64,000 bases of DNA from Cenococcum geophilum 1.58 (lineage: Eukaryota; Ascomycota; Dothideomycetes; Gloniales; Gloniaceae), in NCBI GenBank assembly GCA_001692895.1, contig KV748176.1:4245092-4309091 (forward strand). Direction: 5' to 3'. A model generated the notes under the pieces. The model made no database searches. It was not told the origin of the DNA and saw only the letters and a list, made by a program, of their open reading frames with translations. Shown here piece by piece: positions 44,069 to 55,456 of the stretch. A program made the translations under genes and the position numbers. The number at the start of each line of letters is the position of its first letter. The first letter of the stretch is position 1.

Positions 44069-46720
44069 ATGGAACCGCTCGCTACCCTTGGTTTGGCCGG
44101 AAACATCGTCCGATTCGTGGATTTTGCGCTCAGGGCCTTATCTGGTGCACGAGACCTCTACATATCAACGAACGGAACAACGAAAGCAGAGCTCGAAGCT
44201 AAAGAAGTCGCGGAGCATCTCCGAAAACTGGCCAGTCTCGCGTCCCCATAAACGCCGCTGTTGTCTAAGCCCGACGCGGATTTAATGCCATTGAGCAACA
44301 ATTGTACTAGCATTGCTAACGAGCTCACCGCACTTATTGATAGCGTTCAGGTTACGGGAACAGGAGCCCGCAGAATATGGCAGAACGTATACAATGCCGG
44401 TCGGAGGCAATGGGACGAGAAGCAGATGGCAGATCTTCAGAAGCGACTCGACCGAGTCGGTGGTCTTATTTGCAATCACATTGTCGTCCACAAGCAGAAT
44501 GAGATGTTGACCGACCTAGAGCAGTTAAGCATAGATATGACGGAGATGAAGTCAAACAGAGCCTCGGACGTCGACAAAAACCTCGTAGACTTCAGAAATG
44601 TTTTTAGAACTGTTGAAGAAGAGATCTGGGAGAGAGATACAGTGGGGGGATTATCGAGTCGTATTCCATCGAAGATGAATGTAGAGCTTCCCGTTGCCGT
44701 CGGCAAATGGTTGGATCTACAGACCGATTGTTCAGTGCTAAAGCAATTGCGATTCTATGCGATTGACGACCGGTTTAGCGAGATATCCAGCCCTTACCCG
44801 AAAACTTACGAGTGGATCTTGAACCATGACGGCCCTGAGCCCGATGTATCTCATAAATCAAATCCCAACTTTGCTCAGTGGCTCGGATTAGATAATAGCA
44901 CGTATTGGATCTCTGGAAAGCCTGGTTCTGGAAAATCAACCATCATGAAATATATCTCCAACCATCCACGAACCATCCAACTACTTCAGCCGTGGGCAAG
45001 TGGATGTAACATTTCAACCGCAAGTTTCTTCTTCTGGAATCCGGCAAAGGAACGCTTGCAGAAGTCTCAAGCGGGCCTCCTACGGTCTCTACTCTACCAA
45101 CTCTTTTCCAAATATCCAGACCAAATACGACTGGTCTTCTCAGATGTTTGGGATCTAATCCGCAACGGCGAGCGCGGTGCTCTAGCCAATCTCAATTCCT
45201 TGCTGGATGGCACTTCATGCCTTCAGGTTATTCTTGGGCAAGTTATGACTAGATTGAAGAATAATGGGACAAAATTGATCTTCTTCATCGACGGGCTGGA
45301 CGAATATGAAGCAAAGCCTAGCGAAATAATCAGCCTCATCAACGATTTAAAGGAATCTCACGCTCCGTACCTCAAGCTCTGCCTTGCCAGTCGCCCGTGG
45401 AATGAATTTGAGGATGCCGCTTTTGGCAAAAACAATCCATGGAAATTGGAACTACACAAATTCACAGAGAACGACATAGCACGATACGTAAGAGAGCTCC
45501 TCGGAAGAAACGATCTATATCACGATCTCACAAAACATGACTACCGCTGCCCGGATCTTGTCCAAGCAATTGTGAACGCCGCCCAGGGCATCTTCCTCTG
45601 GGTGAAGCTCGTCGTGTGCTCGCTTCTTGAAGGTCTTACCAACAGCGATCGCGTCGGGGACCTCTTGAACCGCCTTTATGAAATTCCGACCGATCTGAAT
45701 AAGTATTTTGAAAGGATTCTGGAATCCATCGATGATCGCTACCGCCAGGACAGCGCCCGCTTCTTTCTCGTGGCATCAGACGCACAACTGCAATTACCTT
45801 TGATGATTTATTGGCACATTCATGAATCAGACCCTTCAATCTGTCCACCAGGGGCAGCAAATATCTCAAAAATAGTAACTGAGCATGACGTGGCGGCTGA
45901 GTTTGTCGACATGGAGACCTCAGGTTACAGACTTGAGCAGATGCGGAGACGGCTCACCTCCAGGTGCAAGCATTTGCTTGAAGCTGCTCCACCTACAATA
46001 GATCTCATGAAGCATTCGTACTACGGCGGCCCGGTAGAATTCCTGCATCGTACCGTCCGAGACTTTTTGCAGAGACCTGATATTCGACAACGGCTTTGCA
46101 ACTGGGCTAGGGACTTCGACGTAGACGGAGCTGTTTGCAAAGGAATTACTACGCAGATCCGACTGACTCCTCTTTTTCGGGATCCTTACGTAGAGGATCG
46201 ATGGCCTTCTCAGTTGGCCGGGTGTCTGCTCTGGCACGCTGGCCACCTGCAAGCGAAAGGCTCGCCCGGTAATCCAGGGATCAAATTCGCTACAGAATTC
46301 TTAAAACTTCTCAAAGCACACGCACTGCAGCATGAGAAGGTCATCGAGTCTTACTTCCAGGGCACGGACAACTCGCATTCTGACCCTGCAAATCCCAATG
46401 CCCCATTTGATAAAGGAGCCGTGGCTGCCCGATTAAGATTGACACATCTTGTCTTTCCGGATGCCGAGCTTTCGGGGTTAGCTGTCTCTTATGGCCGTGC
46501 ACACCCTGCTTGGAAGCGGAGGTCGAGCTCTACGGCACAGGAGGTTCGAGAAGGGCAACACTCATTTGCAGAACGAGCAAAATCTGGTCAGTCCGCAGGA
46601 AACAGATCACAAGAAGGACGCAGGTCGAGACACTCAGAGCGCGACTTGCCACCGGAAGGGCAGAAGACACCTCAACGAGATTTGACGGCGTCTTTGAAGA
46701 AGTTCTTTCGCATCAAATGA
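44069..46720 (+). pseudogene. NACHT-domain NLR-like gene interrupted by one in-frame TAA
   Basis: From ATG 44069 the frame encodes a typical fungal NLR N-terminal domain (MEPLATLGLAGNIVRFVDFA). It meets TAA at codon 61 (44249-44251), then continues in the same frame without any other stop to 46720, giving 883 codons. The sequence across the stop (AEHLRKLASLASP, stop, TPLLSKPDADLMPLSNN) reads as one continuous helical domain. The NACHT has Walker A GKPGSGKST (~283-291), Walker B LIFFIDGLDEYE (~402-413), and LASRPW (sensor). The winged-helix-like part follows, but there are no C-terminal WD40, ankyrin or TPR repeats; the tail is basic. CAA-to-TAA is the kind of change RIP makes, and RIP-like DNA ends ~300 bp upstream. 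It could still express an N-truncated protein from ATG 44285. Such proteins act in fungal non-self recognition. Confidence 0.8.
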
Positions 46721-47592
46721 TAGCTATAAATAGGTGAGATGCTATATCTATCATATGATGTATGATAATGCAGGTATGTTACCTTAGATACAATCAAGGC
46801 TCATTGGTTACGAAATCGAGATTTTTCAAACTTGTATTATAGAAGCGATTAGAACAGTAAATCTTTCTGTACTAAGACAATGGAGATAAGAAGGTATTGA
46901 TTAGGGACGGGATGCAAAGGGCCTCAAACGGCGGAAACAAACGGGGAATGACCAATGCCAAGCTTTCGATTTACCACCCACGTGCACCTCTGTTCTCAGC
47001 CGCACGGCTTGGCCTCAATCCCGGTATTTCATCACGCCGAGACGGCCACCAGGCCAGCTTCAGGGATTCTCCACTACAGCATCTCTTCAATTCCGGTGGT
47101 TAGCGCAGCCACTCCCGCACGGCCTTTTTGTAGGGGAAATTTTGGTATTTTTGCTGTTTAGGGGGAGAGTTGACAAAACACGCTAACCACGGGATGCGCC
47201 AGGATGCTGTACTTTACTTCAACGACTTCACTGCTTCTCCATAGAGCCATAGCAGGACGCATGAGTCTAAACAGCTTAGCGCAAACCAGCTCTTCAAGAA
47301 CATGATAAGGATGCATGAGAACGCTCGCGGAGCGTCCAATAAACATGATTTCAGGAACGAATTGCTACCTGCAAGGCTGAGACATTACCTCGCCAATCCT
47401 AGGGCAGAGTGAACGCCAGAAGTAAACAAACTCGCTCCATGTGCGGTGTGTATCTTTCGTGCGCGCACTCGGGTGACAAGTTGACATCCCCTTTTTTCGC
47501 ATTTGCGATTCATCAATACTGCTGAAGCAGTTGTTCCTCAGAGACGGCCCTGCTGTCATTGCGCGATATCTAACACCACCTCAGGAGATGCG
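46721..47592. other. Intergenic region, possible 5' exon of the next gene
   Basis: No independent gene seen. The downstream reading frame is open back to a stop at 47482 and already encodes a Cys-x-Cys pair (CCHC) before the first in-frame ATG. An upstream start exon may therefore lie here. Confidence 0.4.
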
Positions 47593-50500
47593 ATGGGAGC
47601 CTGTGAACGGCAATGTAACGGCCCCCTTGGTGAGGTGTGGTACTGCGTAGACTGTTGTCTACATTTTTGTGAGCGCTGCTGGGACCAGTTCCCGCCTCAC
47701 ATGGGTGATAGGCGGGGCCGCGATGGCATGAGACATGAAAAAACGAAATATCGCACATTTAGAAAACTGGGGAATATCTTAGACCCCCAGCTTTCCGGTG
47801 AGGCTTTGGAGCAGCTCCACAGAGATGATCTCGACTCAACCTGGTTCGGTACGACTTCTCAGCATTGCTTGAGCATGTGTTGGTGGATTGACCATTTCTC
47901 TCAGGTATCACCAAAAACATGGACGGAGCACCATATTTCACCGACTACAACGTTTACGCCAACCTCATGAGCCATGTCCCCGATAGCAATGCATTGAGAA
48001 CTCCGCAACTCGTGTCTTTCATAGGCCAGACAAGTACGTAGTTAACCTAGTGATAAAATTTGAATAGTCTGCTAACAATGATATTACAGATGCAGGCAAA
48101 AGCACGTTGGTTAAAATGCTTATTGACCATGATGCCGACGAGATCTACCATTCCCGATCCTCCTTTCCCTCCCCGGTAGTAGGATGTGGACAGCACGTTG
48201 GCCTAGCCACCTCAGCGGATGTACACCTCTACGCTGACCCGGACACATACTTCTCTCATGCTCCCGTTCTGTATGCGGACTGCGAGGGCCTTGGTGCAGG
48301 GGAAGAGCTGCCACAAGCCGTCGCTAGTAGGAGGAACCAGAATATCGACGAGGAACAATCTTTGGCACGGCTAACTCCAGGCCGAAAAAGAACTTTGGAA
48401 TGGGCAAATACAGCGAGAACGCGCACTAGAGAGTTTATCGTCTCGGAGCTTTATCCGCGGATCCTATACACTTTCTCCGACGTCGTCGTTTTCGTGCTCA
48501 GAAATGCCAAGTAAGTGAACATGCTCCCGAATCATTGATGTTTTGAAGTGTTTCGATGGAATGCATCAGTCGAGCTCATAGTTTACAGTACGTTTCAATC
48601 GGATGTGCTCCGTCGGCTCCTAGATTGGGGCTCCACTTCTCTCGAGAAATCTGTCAATCAACCAACTCTGCCTCATGCCATTATTGCTGTTAACGCAACT
48701 AATGTAGGTATCGACGGTCAGGAATGGGAAGTGGGTGTCGCTACAAGTAGCCTGTTGAGATCTGTAAGGGGTAGTCTAGACCCAGTAAATGGGGTTCCTG
48801 ACTTCTATCGCTTGGCTCAAAGCTGGCGTGCGAAGGGAAGGATTATTGACTCGGTACTTGATCTCATACGTTGTTACTATTCATCCTTCAGCGTCGTCCG
48901 AATACCTATACAAGGAAGGTATACCTTGTTAAGCAATCAGATCTCGAAACTTCGTCGCACAATCAGCGACCGCTGCAACGAGTCGTTCTTGACAAAACGT
49001 AAGGCTAGAATGCTTTCCAGCTCAGACGAACTCAGTTTATACCTTCAGGCAGCCTTCGATCACTTTTCAGGCACACTTAACCGTCCTTTCAATTTCGTGC
49101 AAGTATCTCTTCGGCACAATCCCATCCCCGACGATTTTGGTGGCCACATTCTGCAATTGGCAATATGCATCCAAGCGCACACGAAGGCAGACAGAAACTC
49201 ATGGATTTTCCAGCGTCTAAGTCCCGTATTAGCTTCGAGTGTACTTCTTGATTTTGTTCGACACAGAAAAGGTAAGAGACCGAACCTCATAGGCGATTGT
49301 GGAGACTAAAGAGTTACAGGTCTTCCGGAAGATCTCTTCGCAGAATATGAGGACTTCTTCTTATATGCTCTGGAAGAGTACTGCTGGAAGTATTCCATTT
49401 GCCAGTACCGAGGTAGGAAAGGAGACCGTTGTGTCAGTGCTTTGTCTACGCATGACTGGAAAGGACATCAAAATGATAAGGGAAAGGTCATCCATGCTGG
49501 CCAATTTGAGTCTGACTTCTATTATGATGATTACTGCTATATCTGGATTGGCCTTCTCAAGGGCGACCTGGCGGAGATACACAACCAGCTCCGGATTCAA
49601 CAGGAAAGCGGACCTCGAGAGGTTTCAGAGGAACAACACCTTCTGAAAATCCACAGTCGCCTGATGACTGAACTTTACGATAGTATAGGATCCGCTGGCC
49701 GTGTCCTAAGTCATTCCACGTGCTTCTGTTGCCTAATGCAGACTCCGCAACATTGCTTACCCTGTGGCCATGTCCTCTGCACCGCCTGTGTCAAGTCTTA
49801 TGGTAAACTCAACGACAACAACAAGGACAGTAGGTTTGTCGTGAAGTTAGACAGCTGTCCTATGCATCCCGATGAGACGCGAATGCATTGGCCGTCTCCT
49901 TGCGTCATCAGATTCAAGCCTGACTATGCGGGAGTACGATTACTCTGCTTAGATGGGTGAGATTTATTCAATGCACAATGTGACGAGAGTGTTTCTGTAC
50001 TCACTGATAGTCTACTAGTGGTGGCATCCGCGGTATTGTGGAACTCGAGATTCTTCGAACCATCCAGAGGGAGTTCCAGGACCAAATACCTATACAAGCC
50101 TTCTTTGATTTGATCGTGGGAACCAGGTAGGACTAAAACGTAAACTATGATGTACTTAGTTGACACCTATCCAAGCACTGGCGGAATAATCTCGCTTGCA
50201 TTTGGAGTCATGAATTGGGATCTCAGGGAATGCATCATTCGGTTCAGGTCCATTTGCGATGAAGCGTTCAGCCCCCGAGATTGGCTTGGGATTCCTGGGA
50301 TCAGACAAATTGCGGCCTGGAGGCACGCCAGTAAATACAGAACCAAGCCTTTCCATTCCGTGCTACAGAGCAATTTTGGACGCGCTAATCTTTTTGGTGC
50401 TCGTCGCGCTGACAGCACAGGCTATGGGCCCAAGGTAGCTGTTACGGCGACTGATGAAGCTGGAAGGAAAGCAATAGTCCTCGCCAACTACAGGCGTATA

Positions 50501-51900
50501 GATCGGACCAAGAATAGAAGACGAAAAACAACCCACGAATTCCTGCGCCCTGACAATCCTAATCTGGAATTAAAGGTGTGGGAGGCTGCTGCCGCTACCT
50601 CCGCCGCCCCCACCTATTTCAAACCTTTTGAGCACAAATCGAGCAATCGGACTTATCTTGATGGTGCTCTCTACAACAACAATCCTGTGAAGATCATCCA
50701 GCGAGAACGCAAATTGCTCTGGCCTGAAGTGGCGGGCAAGCATCCCGACATATTACTCTCCATAGGAACAGGCCAAAACGAAGACGCCATCCGGAGAGAT
50801 TTACCTGAGAGAGATTCTAGGTCCAAGCATAGGTGGGTTTGTGCGTAGTTCATTGCCATTTGGACGTCTACTTTCTGGATTAGTCAAAACGGCTGACCTT
50901 CCCTAAAACACTAGACGACACCGCAGGGATCGACCAGACGAATCAAAAAGTCAAGGAGTTGGATGGTCCGTTTTTCCCAATATCAGGCAGATATTCAGAG
51001 TGATGGTACGTGATATGAAAGCAACAGTCTCGTTTTGAGATTGCAAACGGTTCCTCGGCCTTTCTTCTTACACATTTTATTGAGCGGAGGCAAGAAAGTC
51101 GGGACACACCAGGCTAACCAGGCCACAGCATAACCGATTCGACAACGTTCTTAACGCTGAGGTTGCTTGGAAAGAGTTCTATTACGATGCCATTGATGAT
51201 GGCTTTGAAGACACTGATGGGCTACGGTACATTCGCCTTAACCCCAATATCGGACACGACCCTCCTGCATTAGATGCCAAAGGCGAAATTACAAACCTTC
51301 AAAATGACATAAGAAGGACTCTAAGGACACCCGAAAACGTGAAACTCGTTCAGCGGATAGTTCATACTTTGGTTGCGAGTTCCTTCTATTTCGAGCGAAC
51401 TTCTGTGCCAAGAAATGAGCAAGAGGCCAATTATTATTGTTCAGGTACGTTTATTTCAAGGCTATGCACCACATTCTCTAACATTTACAGGTCAAATCTG
51501 CTGTAGGTTTGAGGATGGTTCAAACTATGTCCGCGCACTAGGCGAATTCCTACGTCTTCAACAAACCCACGATTTCCAGCCCTATTTCGAGATCGAAGAG
51601 GTTGCAGCCCAAAGGCAAACAACTAAGGTGAGTATCGAATGCATCTCCAATTGAGTCACCGTGTACGGGCCAGCTGCTGACTCAGACGTTGAGATTGAAA
51701 TTACACCCAGAATGGTGAGCAGGATGAGAGATCATGCAACATTTGAAGTATCTATTCCCAACGTTCGAGTATCGAAAAAATCTGCTGAAACCATCATCTA
51801 TCTGCATCTAATGAACTCAAACTCATCGCCAAACAAAACTCCAATCAGCGGGTTTCCTAGATATCTGATGATGGAGGAGTCCGTGAAAAGCAAGCCCTGA
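47593..51900 (+). CDS. Zn finger - GTPase - RING - patatin phospholipase, NLR-like multidomain protein
   Basis: Eleven exons, all phases agree: 47593-47848, 47905-48033, 48090-48510, 48589-49271, 49320-49956, 50019-50126, 50176-50832, 50915-51005, 51129-51444, 51491-51627, 51694-51900 (1213 aa). The true start may be upstream. Domains: a B-box-like Zn finger (WYCVDCCLHFCERCWDQFP, ~16-36); a GTPase-like P-loop FIGQTNAGKSTLVKML (~125-139), possible G3 ADCEGL (~191-196) and a degenerate G4 NATN (~304-307); a RING-like finger (CFCC...CLPCGHVLCTACVKSY, ~631-660); and a patatin domain with oxyanion loop DGGGIRG (~708-714), nucleophile GTSTGG (Ser745) and the catalytic Asp of YLDGAL (Asp907). Both catalytic residues are intact, so acyl hydrolase activity is expected. 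Fungal patatin NLRs trigger cell death in allorecognition; a similar role here is inference. The last exon could instead splice at 51882 into the frame that runs to 53033. Confidence 0.82.
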
Positions 51901-51950
51901 TGACATCCTTATCCAGAAGATGACTCTAATCGGTTACAGTACCTACTCCA

Positions 51951-53033
51951 ATGTCTCCAAGTGAGCTCGATGGTAATGATATTGATGCCCGAAAGAATAA
52001 AGACCGCTGGTATGGGGTGCCAGCCGAATCCAAAGGCAATTTCAATCGAAGGAATCAACCTATCCAGGATCCCCGTCGCAATATCCCAGATCCAGCTCAG
52101 ATTCAGAGAGATGGTGGGGACAGCCGTCGGGCACAGCCGCAGCGGCATGGCATCCCGTCGCCGATCACGAACCCTGTGACTGAATTGCCAGCGGAAAGCT
52201 TCGGTGCTAGAATATCACGGCCTAACATTGAAAGACGCGACACGCATCCTCGGGGAAATATACGAAGAAGACAGGAAGAACCTAGGCAGGAGCCCTTGCA
52301 GGGACCAATTACACCAGCAGAATTAGCAGCTCCTGAGCCAGTCTCTCGAAGCATTCCATTAGACAGAGTCCCATCGGACGAATTAGCTAGAAAGGGGCCT
52401 CCGCGTAGAACTGAACGGCAACAGCCTGAACCTGAAGGTGCGAAGAGCCAAGACCAACACGAAAGTCGTCACCAGCAAACACCTTGTGAGCAGGACAGAT
52501 CTAGCCGGCGGCGATCACAACCAACTAAATCTTCACAAAAGGAAACGAAGCGACAGCTGCGAAGATCAAAGGAAACTGTTGAACGTAGTTCTGGAAGGCA
52601 ACGTTCCACAGACGGAAACGTTCCTGTGGAGCCCTTTATAGGAGCTCCGGCAAGAGGGACTCTTCCTATAGCTCCCGGCTCTGCACCGCCAAGAAAGTAC
52701 CAGCAGCGCCAGAGACGTCCTCTTGACCCACCGTCATCCATCCCTGGGCCATCAAATCGACCAAGCATGTGTCGTGACCCTGTGGGCGCTAGCAACCCCG
52801 CACCACCGGGTAGACACTCGGTTGCATCACCCATCTCATCTCTTCATGAAGATTGCAGCATCGATACATGCTCTGAGTTCACCGGAGACGGATCGCATTT
52901 CTCGAAGGTTTCGGAAAACACCAATGATTCCTATCGGCGACTAGCGGAGGAAGGAGAGCGGAGGCGGCCGCGACCGTCCCCATCTACGCTGTGGAAACGG
53001 CTGACGAAGCCTGGCACGCGTGAAGACATGTAG
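51951..53033 (+). CDS. Disordered Arg/Pro/Ser-rich tail exon or separate small gene
   Basis: A 360-codon open frame from ATG 51951, rich in R, Q, P and S, with no fold recognised. It ends RLTKPGTREDM. A frame this long, with consistent composition, is likely coding. It most probably is the C-terminal tail of the patatin gene. A donor after the codon at 51882 and an acceptor at 51965 would join in frame, but the best-looking acceptor (51939, 10-15 bases after a CTAAT branch site) joins out of frame. Alternatives are a frameshift or an independent gene. Confidence 0.5.
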   Translation: MSPSELDGNDIDARKNKDRWYGVPAESKGNFNRRNQPIQDPRRNIPDPAQIQRDGGDSRRAQPQRHGIPSPITNPVTELPAESFGARISRPNIERRDTHPRGNIRRRQEEPRQEPLQGPITPAELAAPEPVSRSIPLDRVPSDELARKGPPRRTERQQPEPEGAKSQDQHESRHQQTPCEQDRSSRRRSQPTKSSQKETKRQLRRSKETVERSSGRQRSTDGNVPVEPFIGAPARGTLPIAPGSAPPRKYQQRQRRPLDPPSSIPGPSNRPSMCRDPVGASNPAPPGRHSVASPISSLHEDCSIDTCSEFTGDGSHFSKVSENTNDSYRRLAEEGERRRPRPSPSTLWKRLTKPGTREDM

Positions 53034-53920
53034 AGCCGCTGAAATTTGGGACTCGCGTGAAAAATTACCTCGTATGAAGGGTTCTACCGCACACTCACAA
53101 AGCATGCTCGTAGACTAGTTTGAGTGTCGTGAAAATTTTCCCGCAAAAGTTCGCCATAATGTCAATTGTGGCTTCAAGGGCACCTTCTCGTGAGGGCTCC
53201 TTGGAGCGAATGGCAATCGGATGGTCCGCACCCCAGTTAGATCTATGTGGAAGGACATTTTGTTTTTGGCCTGGAGACCGGTGCCTTGGAATCCGATTAT
53301 TGTACTCCTAACTCGGCCATTGTCCATAGTAATGTAGAGGAAGTCACCTCCCTTGTCAGTGATTTAAGAATCTGGATGTTAAATCGCGCCCTTAAGCCTC
53401 GGACCCTCGGTGGAGAATTTCGTTAGTGGAGCAGTATGCCCCCACGTGCATGTAGTGCACGTACCAACGATCCACCAGACAAGTTTTGACGAAGCCGATG
53501 AATTGGGCAATGCAAGTGGCCAAGCTGAGAGCGCTCAGAGGGTCCATCCCTGAGGCTGTGGAAAGCTGTGGATTTTTATTTTTTTAACAGCCTCACGAGG
53601 TTAATACATTATTTGTATTTCAGCCTGGGCGGGGAAGGCGCGGCTGTTCTGGGCTGACTGCATGCTTGGCAAGGCAGTGCTGGCGTCGTAGAACGAATCA
53701 TGATGCACATCATATGAGAATCCATATGACAGGCCTATCAAAAGAGCGTCCGAGGTCATTTTAGCAAACACCAATCATAGCGCCGCGCTCCCGACAATGA
53801 ATCGAAAAGAAGTTATGATACATTTGTACATTTAGTAAAGAGTAGCTTTAGAGCTAGTCATGATAGTTTATACAGAGGCAAAAGAACGACACATCGATAT
53901 TCGTATAGCCAGCATATAAA
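53034..53920. other. Intergenic region, no gene seen
   Basis: 887 bp between the patatin locus (+) and the 3' end of COX10 (-). Only short frames; a small palindrome around acgtgcatgtagtgcacgt (near 53450) is noted. Confidence 0.4.
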
Positions 53921-55456
53921 TCAAGCCGTCACCTTCTCACGTACTGAGACCTTACGCTTCTCCTCCTCTTCATCTTCCTCCTCTTCCTCCCCATAAAACT
54001 CCTCATCCTCCTCCGGTGCCCCCATCACAGCCCTCCAAACCCTCTCCCACAGCCCTTTCTTTTGCGCCATTGCTAGCACCATTACAATGGGTAGATGCCA
54101 CACACTGGCCCAAAACAGTCCCCTCGCTGTGCCCTTATGTCCCTTCTCGCGCCAAAACTGCACCGCGCGCCAGGCCATCCATCCGTTCACCACACTACTT
54201 GTCACCACAAACCCCCAATCCGTGACCCCCACATACGCGAGCCCAAAGCACACCGGGAACATGAGTAGCGCGTATCGCAGCGCGACGCGCCCATTATGCG
54301 CCGGGTTGGTCCAGCACAGCATGCGATAGCCCGCATGCTTATACTCGTCGCGAATCGCCCAGCTCAGCGCATTAAAATGCGGGAACTGCCACGCAAACAG
54401 CAGCGCCGCGCAGAGCCAGCCGCCGGCCGAGCCCTCTCCGAATAGCAGCTCGCGCCAGGTGCCCTCGTGCGCGCACTGTCCCGCGGCCGCCGTCCAGCCC
54501 ATCAGCGGCGGGATGCCGCCGACCAGCGCGCCGACCCACGTGTTGATGACTGAGACCCGCTTGAGCGGCGTGTAGATGCCGGCGTACAGCCCGATGTTCA
54601 CCGCGCCTAGGAAGGCGGTCGTGGGGTTGACGCCGTAGTAGAGCGCCGCGACGCCGACGGTGCCGCAGGCGATGGCGAAGACAAGGGCGCCGGTTGGGCT
54701 GATCAGCTTTCGGACGAGTGGCCGGTTGCGTGTGCGGCTCATTTTGGCGTCGTGGGCGGGCTCGAGGAGCATGTTGAGGGCATTGGCCGATGAGCAGCAT
54801 AGTGCTGTGCCGGTTGTGAGGAAGAGGAGGGTTAGGGTGGAGAGAGATGGGGCGGCTGTGGCTGTAGGTGCGAGAAGGGCGGGCACAGGGTAGAGGGAGT
54901 ATGCTGATGTAGTCGTAAGGACAATGAGGAAGCTGAGTCGTGGTTTTGCAAGGGAAAGGTAGGTTGTCAGGCGGCGTCGGAAGGAGTGGATTGGAAGACT
55001 CGACGAGAGTGTAGTTAGCCGGGAAGAAGCGTCTGGAGCGATAGGATAGCTCTCCTCTTGAGACTCGGAGCTCTGTTCTCGTAGCCGTTTCCTCCGCCGG
55101 TGGGGGAGCTCTTTGTGAGCGGGATTGGGTGAATGAGGTGATCCCGCTTCATGGCTTGCTTCTGTGGCAGGAAGTGATGCTGTTGTGGTATTTACGGTAG
55201 CTTCCTTCGAATGAAAGGGTGGGTTTTGTAGCCCCCGTTTGGATTGCCCAAGGGTTTCCTTAAGTATGCCATTGGCCCAAAAATAGTCCTTCTTGAAGGC
55301 ATTCCGACTACTCGCTGTTATCGATGCCTCAGTCGGAGAGGAAAAAGGCCGCCTCGTGGATGGTGTTGTACGGGACAATTTCCTCAAGCATCGTACGCAT
55401 ATACGACTGGCGTCTATCGAGGGAGGTAGTCGTAGTATAGGAGCTCGAAGAATCAT
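53921..55456 (-). CDS. COX10: Mitochondrial protoheme IX farnesyltransferase (heme O synthase) Cox10
   Basis: Single exon, 511 aa. The N-terminal ~160 residues are Arg/Ser-rich with a mitochondrial targeting character (RAPILRLPPSI, RRRLTTY). The UbiA prenyltransferase core follows: LSLAKPRLSFLIVLTTTSAY, then the first prenyl-diphosphate site N-M-L-L-E-P-A-H-D-AKMSRTRNRPL (Asn228, Glu232, Asp236), KRVSVINTWVGALVGGIPPL, WQFPHFNALSW and DEYKHAGYRML. These are the diagnostic Cox10 segments. It adds the farnesyl chain to heme B, the first step of heme A synthesis for cytochrome c oxidase, in the inner mitochondrial membrane. The extra C-terminal Glu-rich tail (~490-505) is unusual in length but common in fungi. 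Confidence 0.95.
   Translation of the reverse strand: MILRAPILRLPPSIDASRICVRCLRKLSRTTPSTRRPFSSPTEASITASSRNAFKKDYFWANGILKETLGQSKRGLQNPPFHSKEATVNTTTASLPATEASHEAGSPHSPNPAHKELPHRRRKRLREQSSESQEESYPIAPDASSRLTTLSSSLPIHSFRRRLTTYLSLAKPRLSFLIVLTTTSAYSLYPVPALLAPTATAAPSLSTLTLLFLTTGTALCCSSANALNMLLEPAHDAKMSRTRNRPLVRKLISPTGALVFAIACGTVGVAALYYGVNPTTAFLGAVNIGLYAGIYTPLKRVSVINTWVGALVGGIPPLMGWTAAAGQCAHEGTWRELLFGEGSAGGWLCAALLFAWQFPHFNALSWAIRDEYKHAGYRMLCWTNPAHNGRVALRYALLMFPVCFGLAYVGVTDWGFVVTSSVVNGWMAWRAVQFWREKGHKGTARGLFWASVWHLPIVMVLAMAQKKGLWERVWRAVMGAPEEDEEFYGEEEEEDEEEEKRKVSVREKVTA

Noticed and set aside
53440..53470. Short palindrome acgtgca-tgta-gtgcacgt
   Set aside because: Too short to support a function; could be chance or an E-box-like site.
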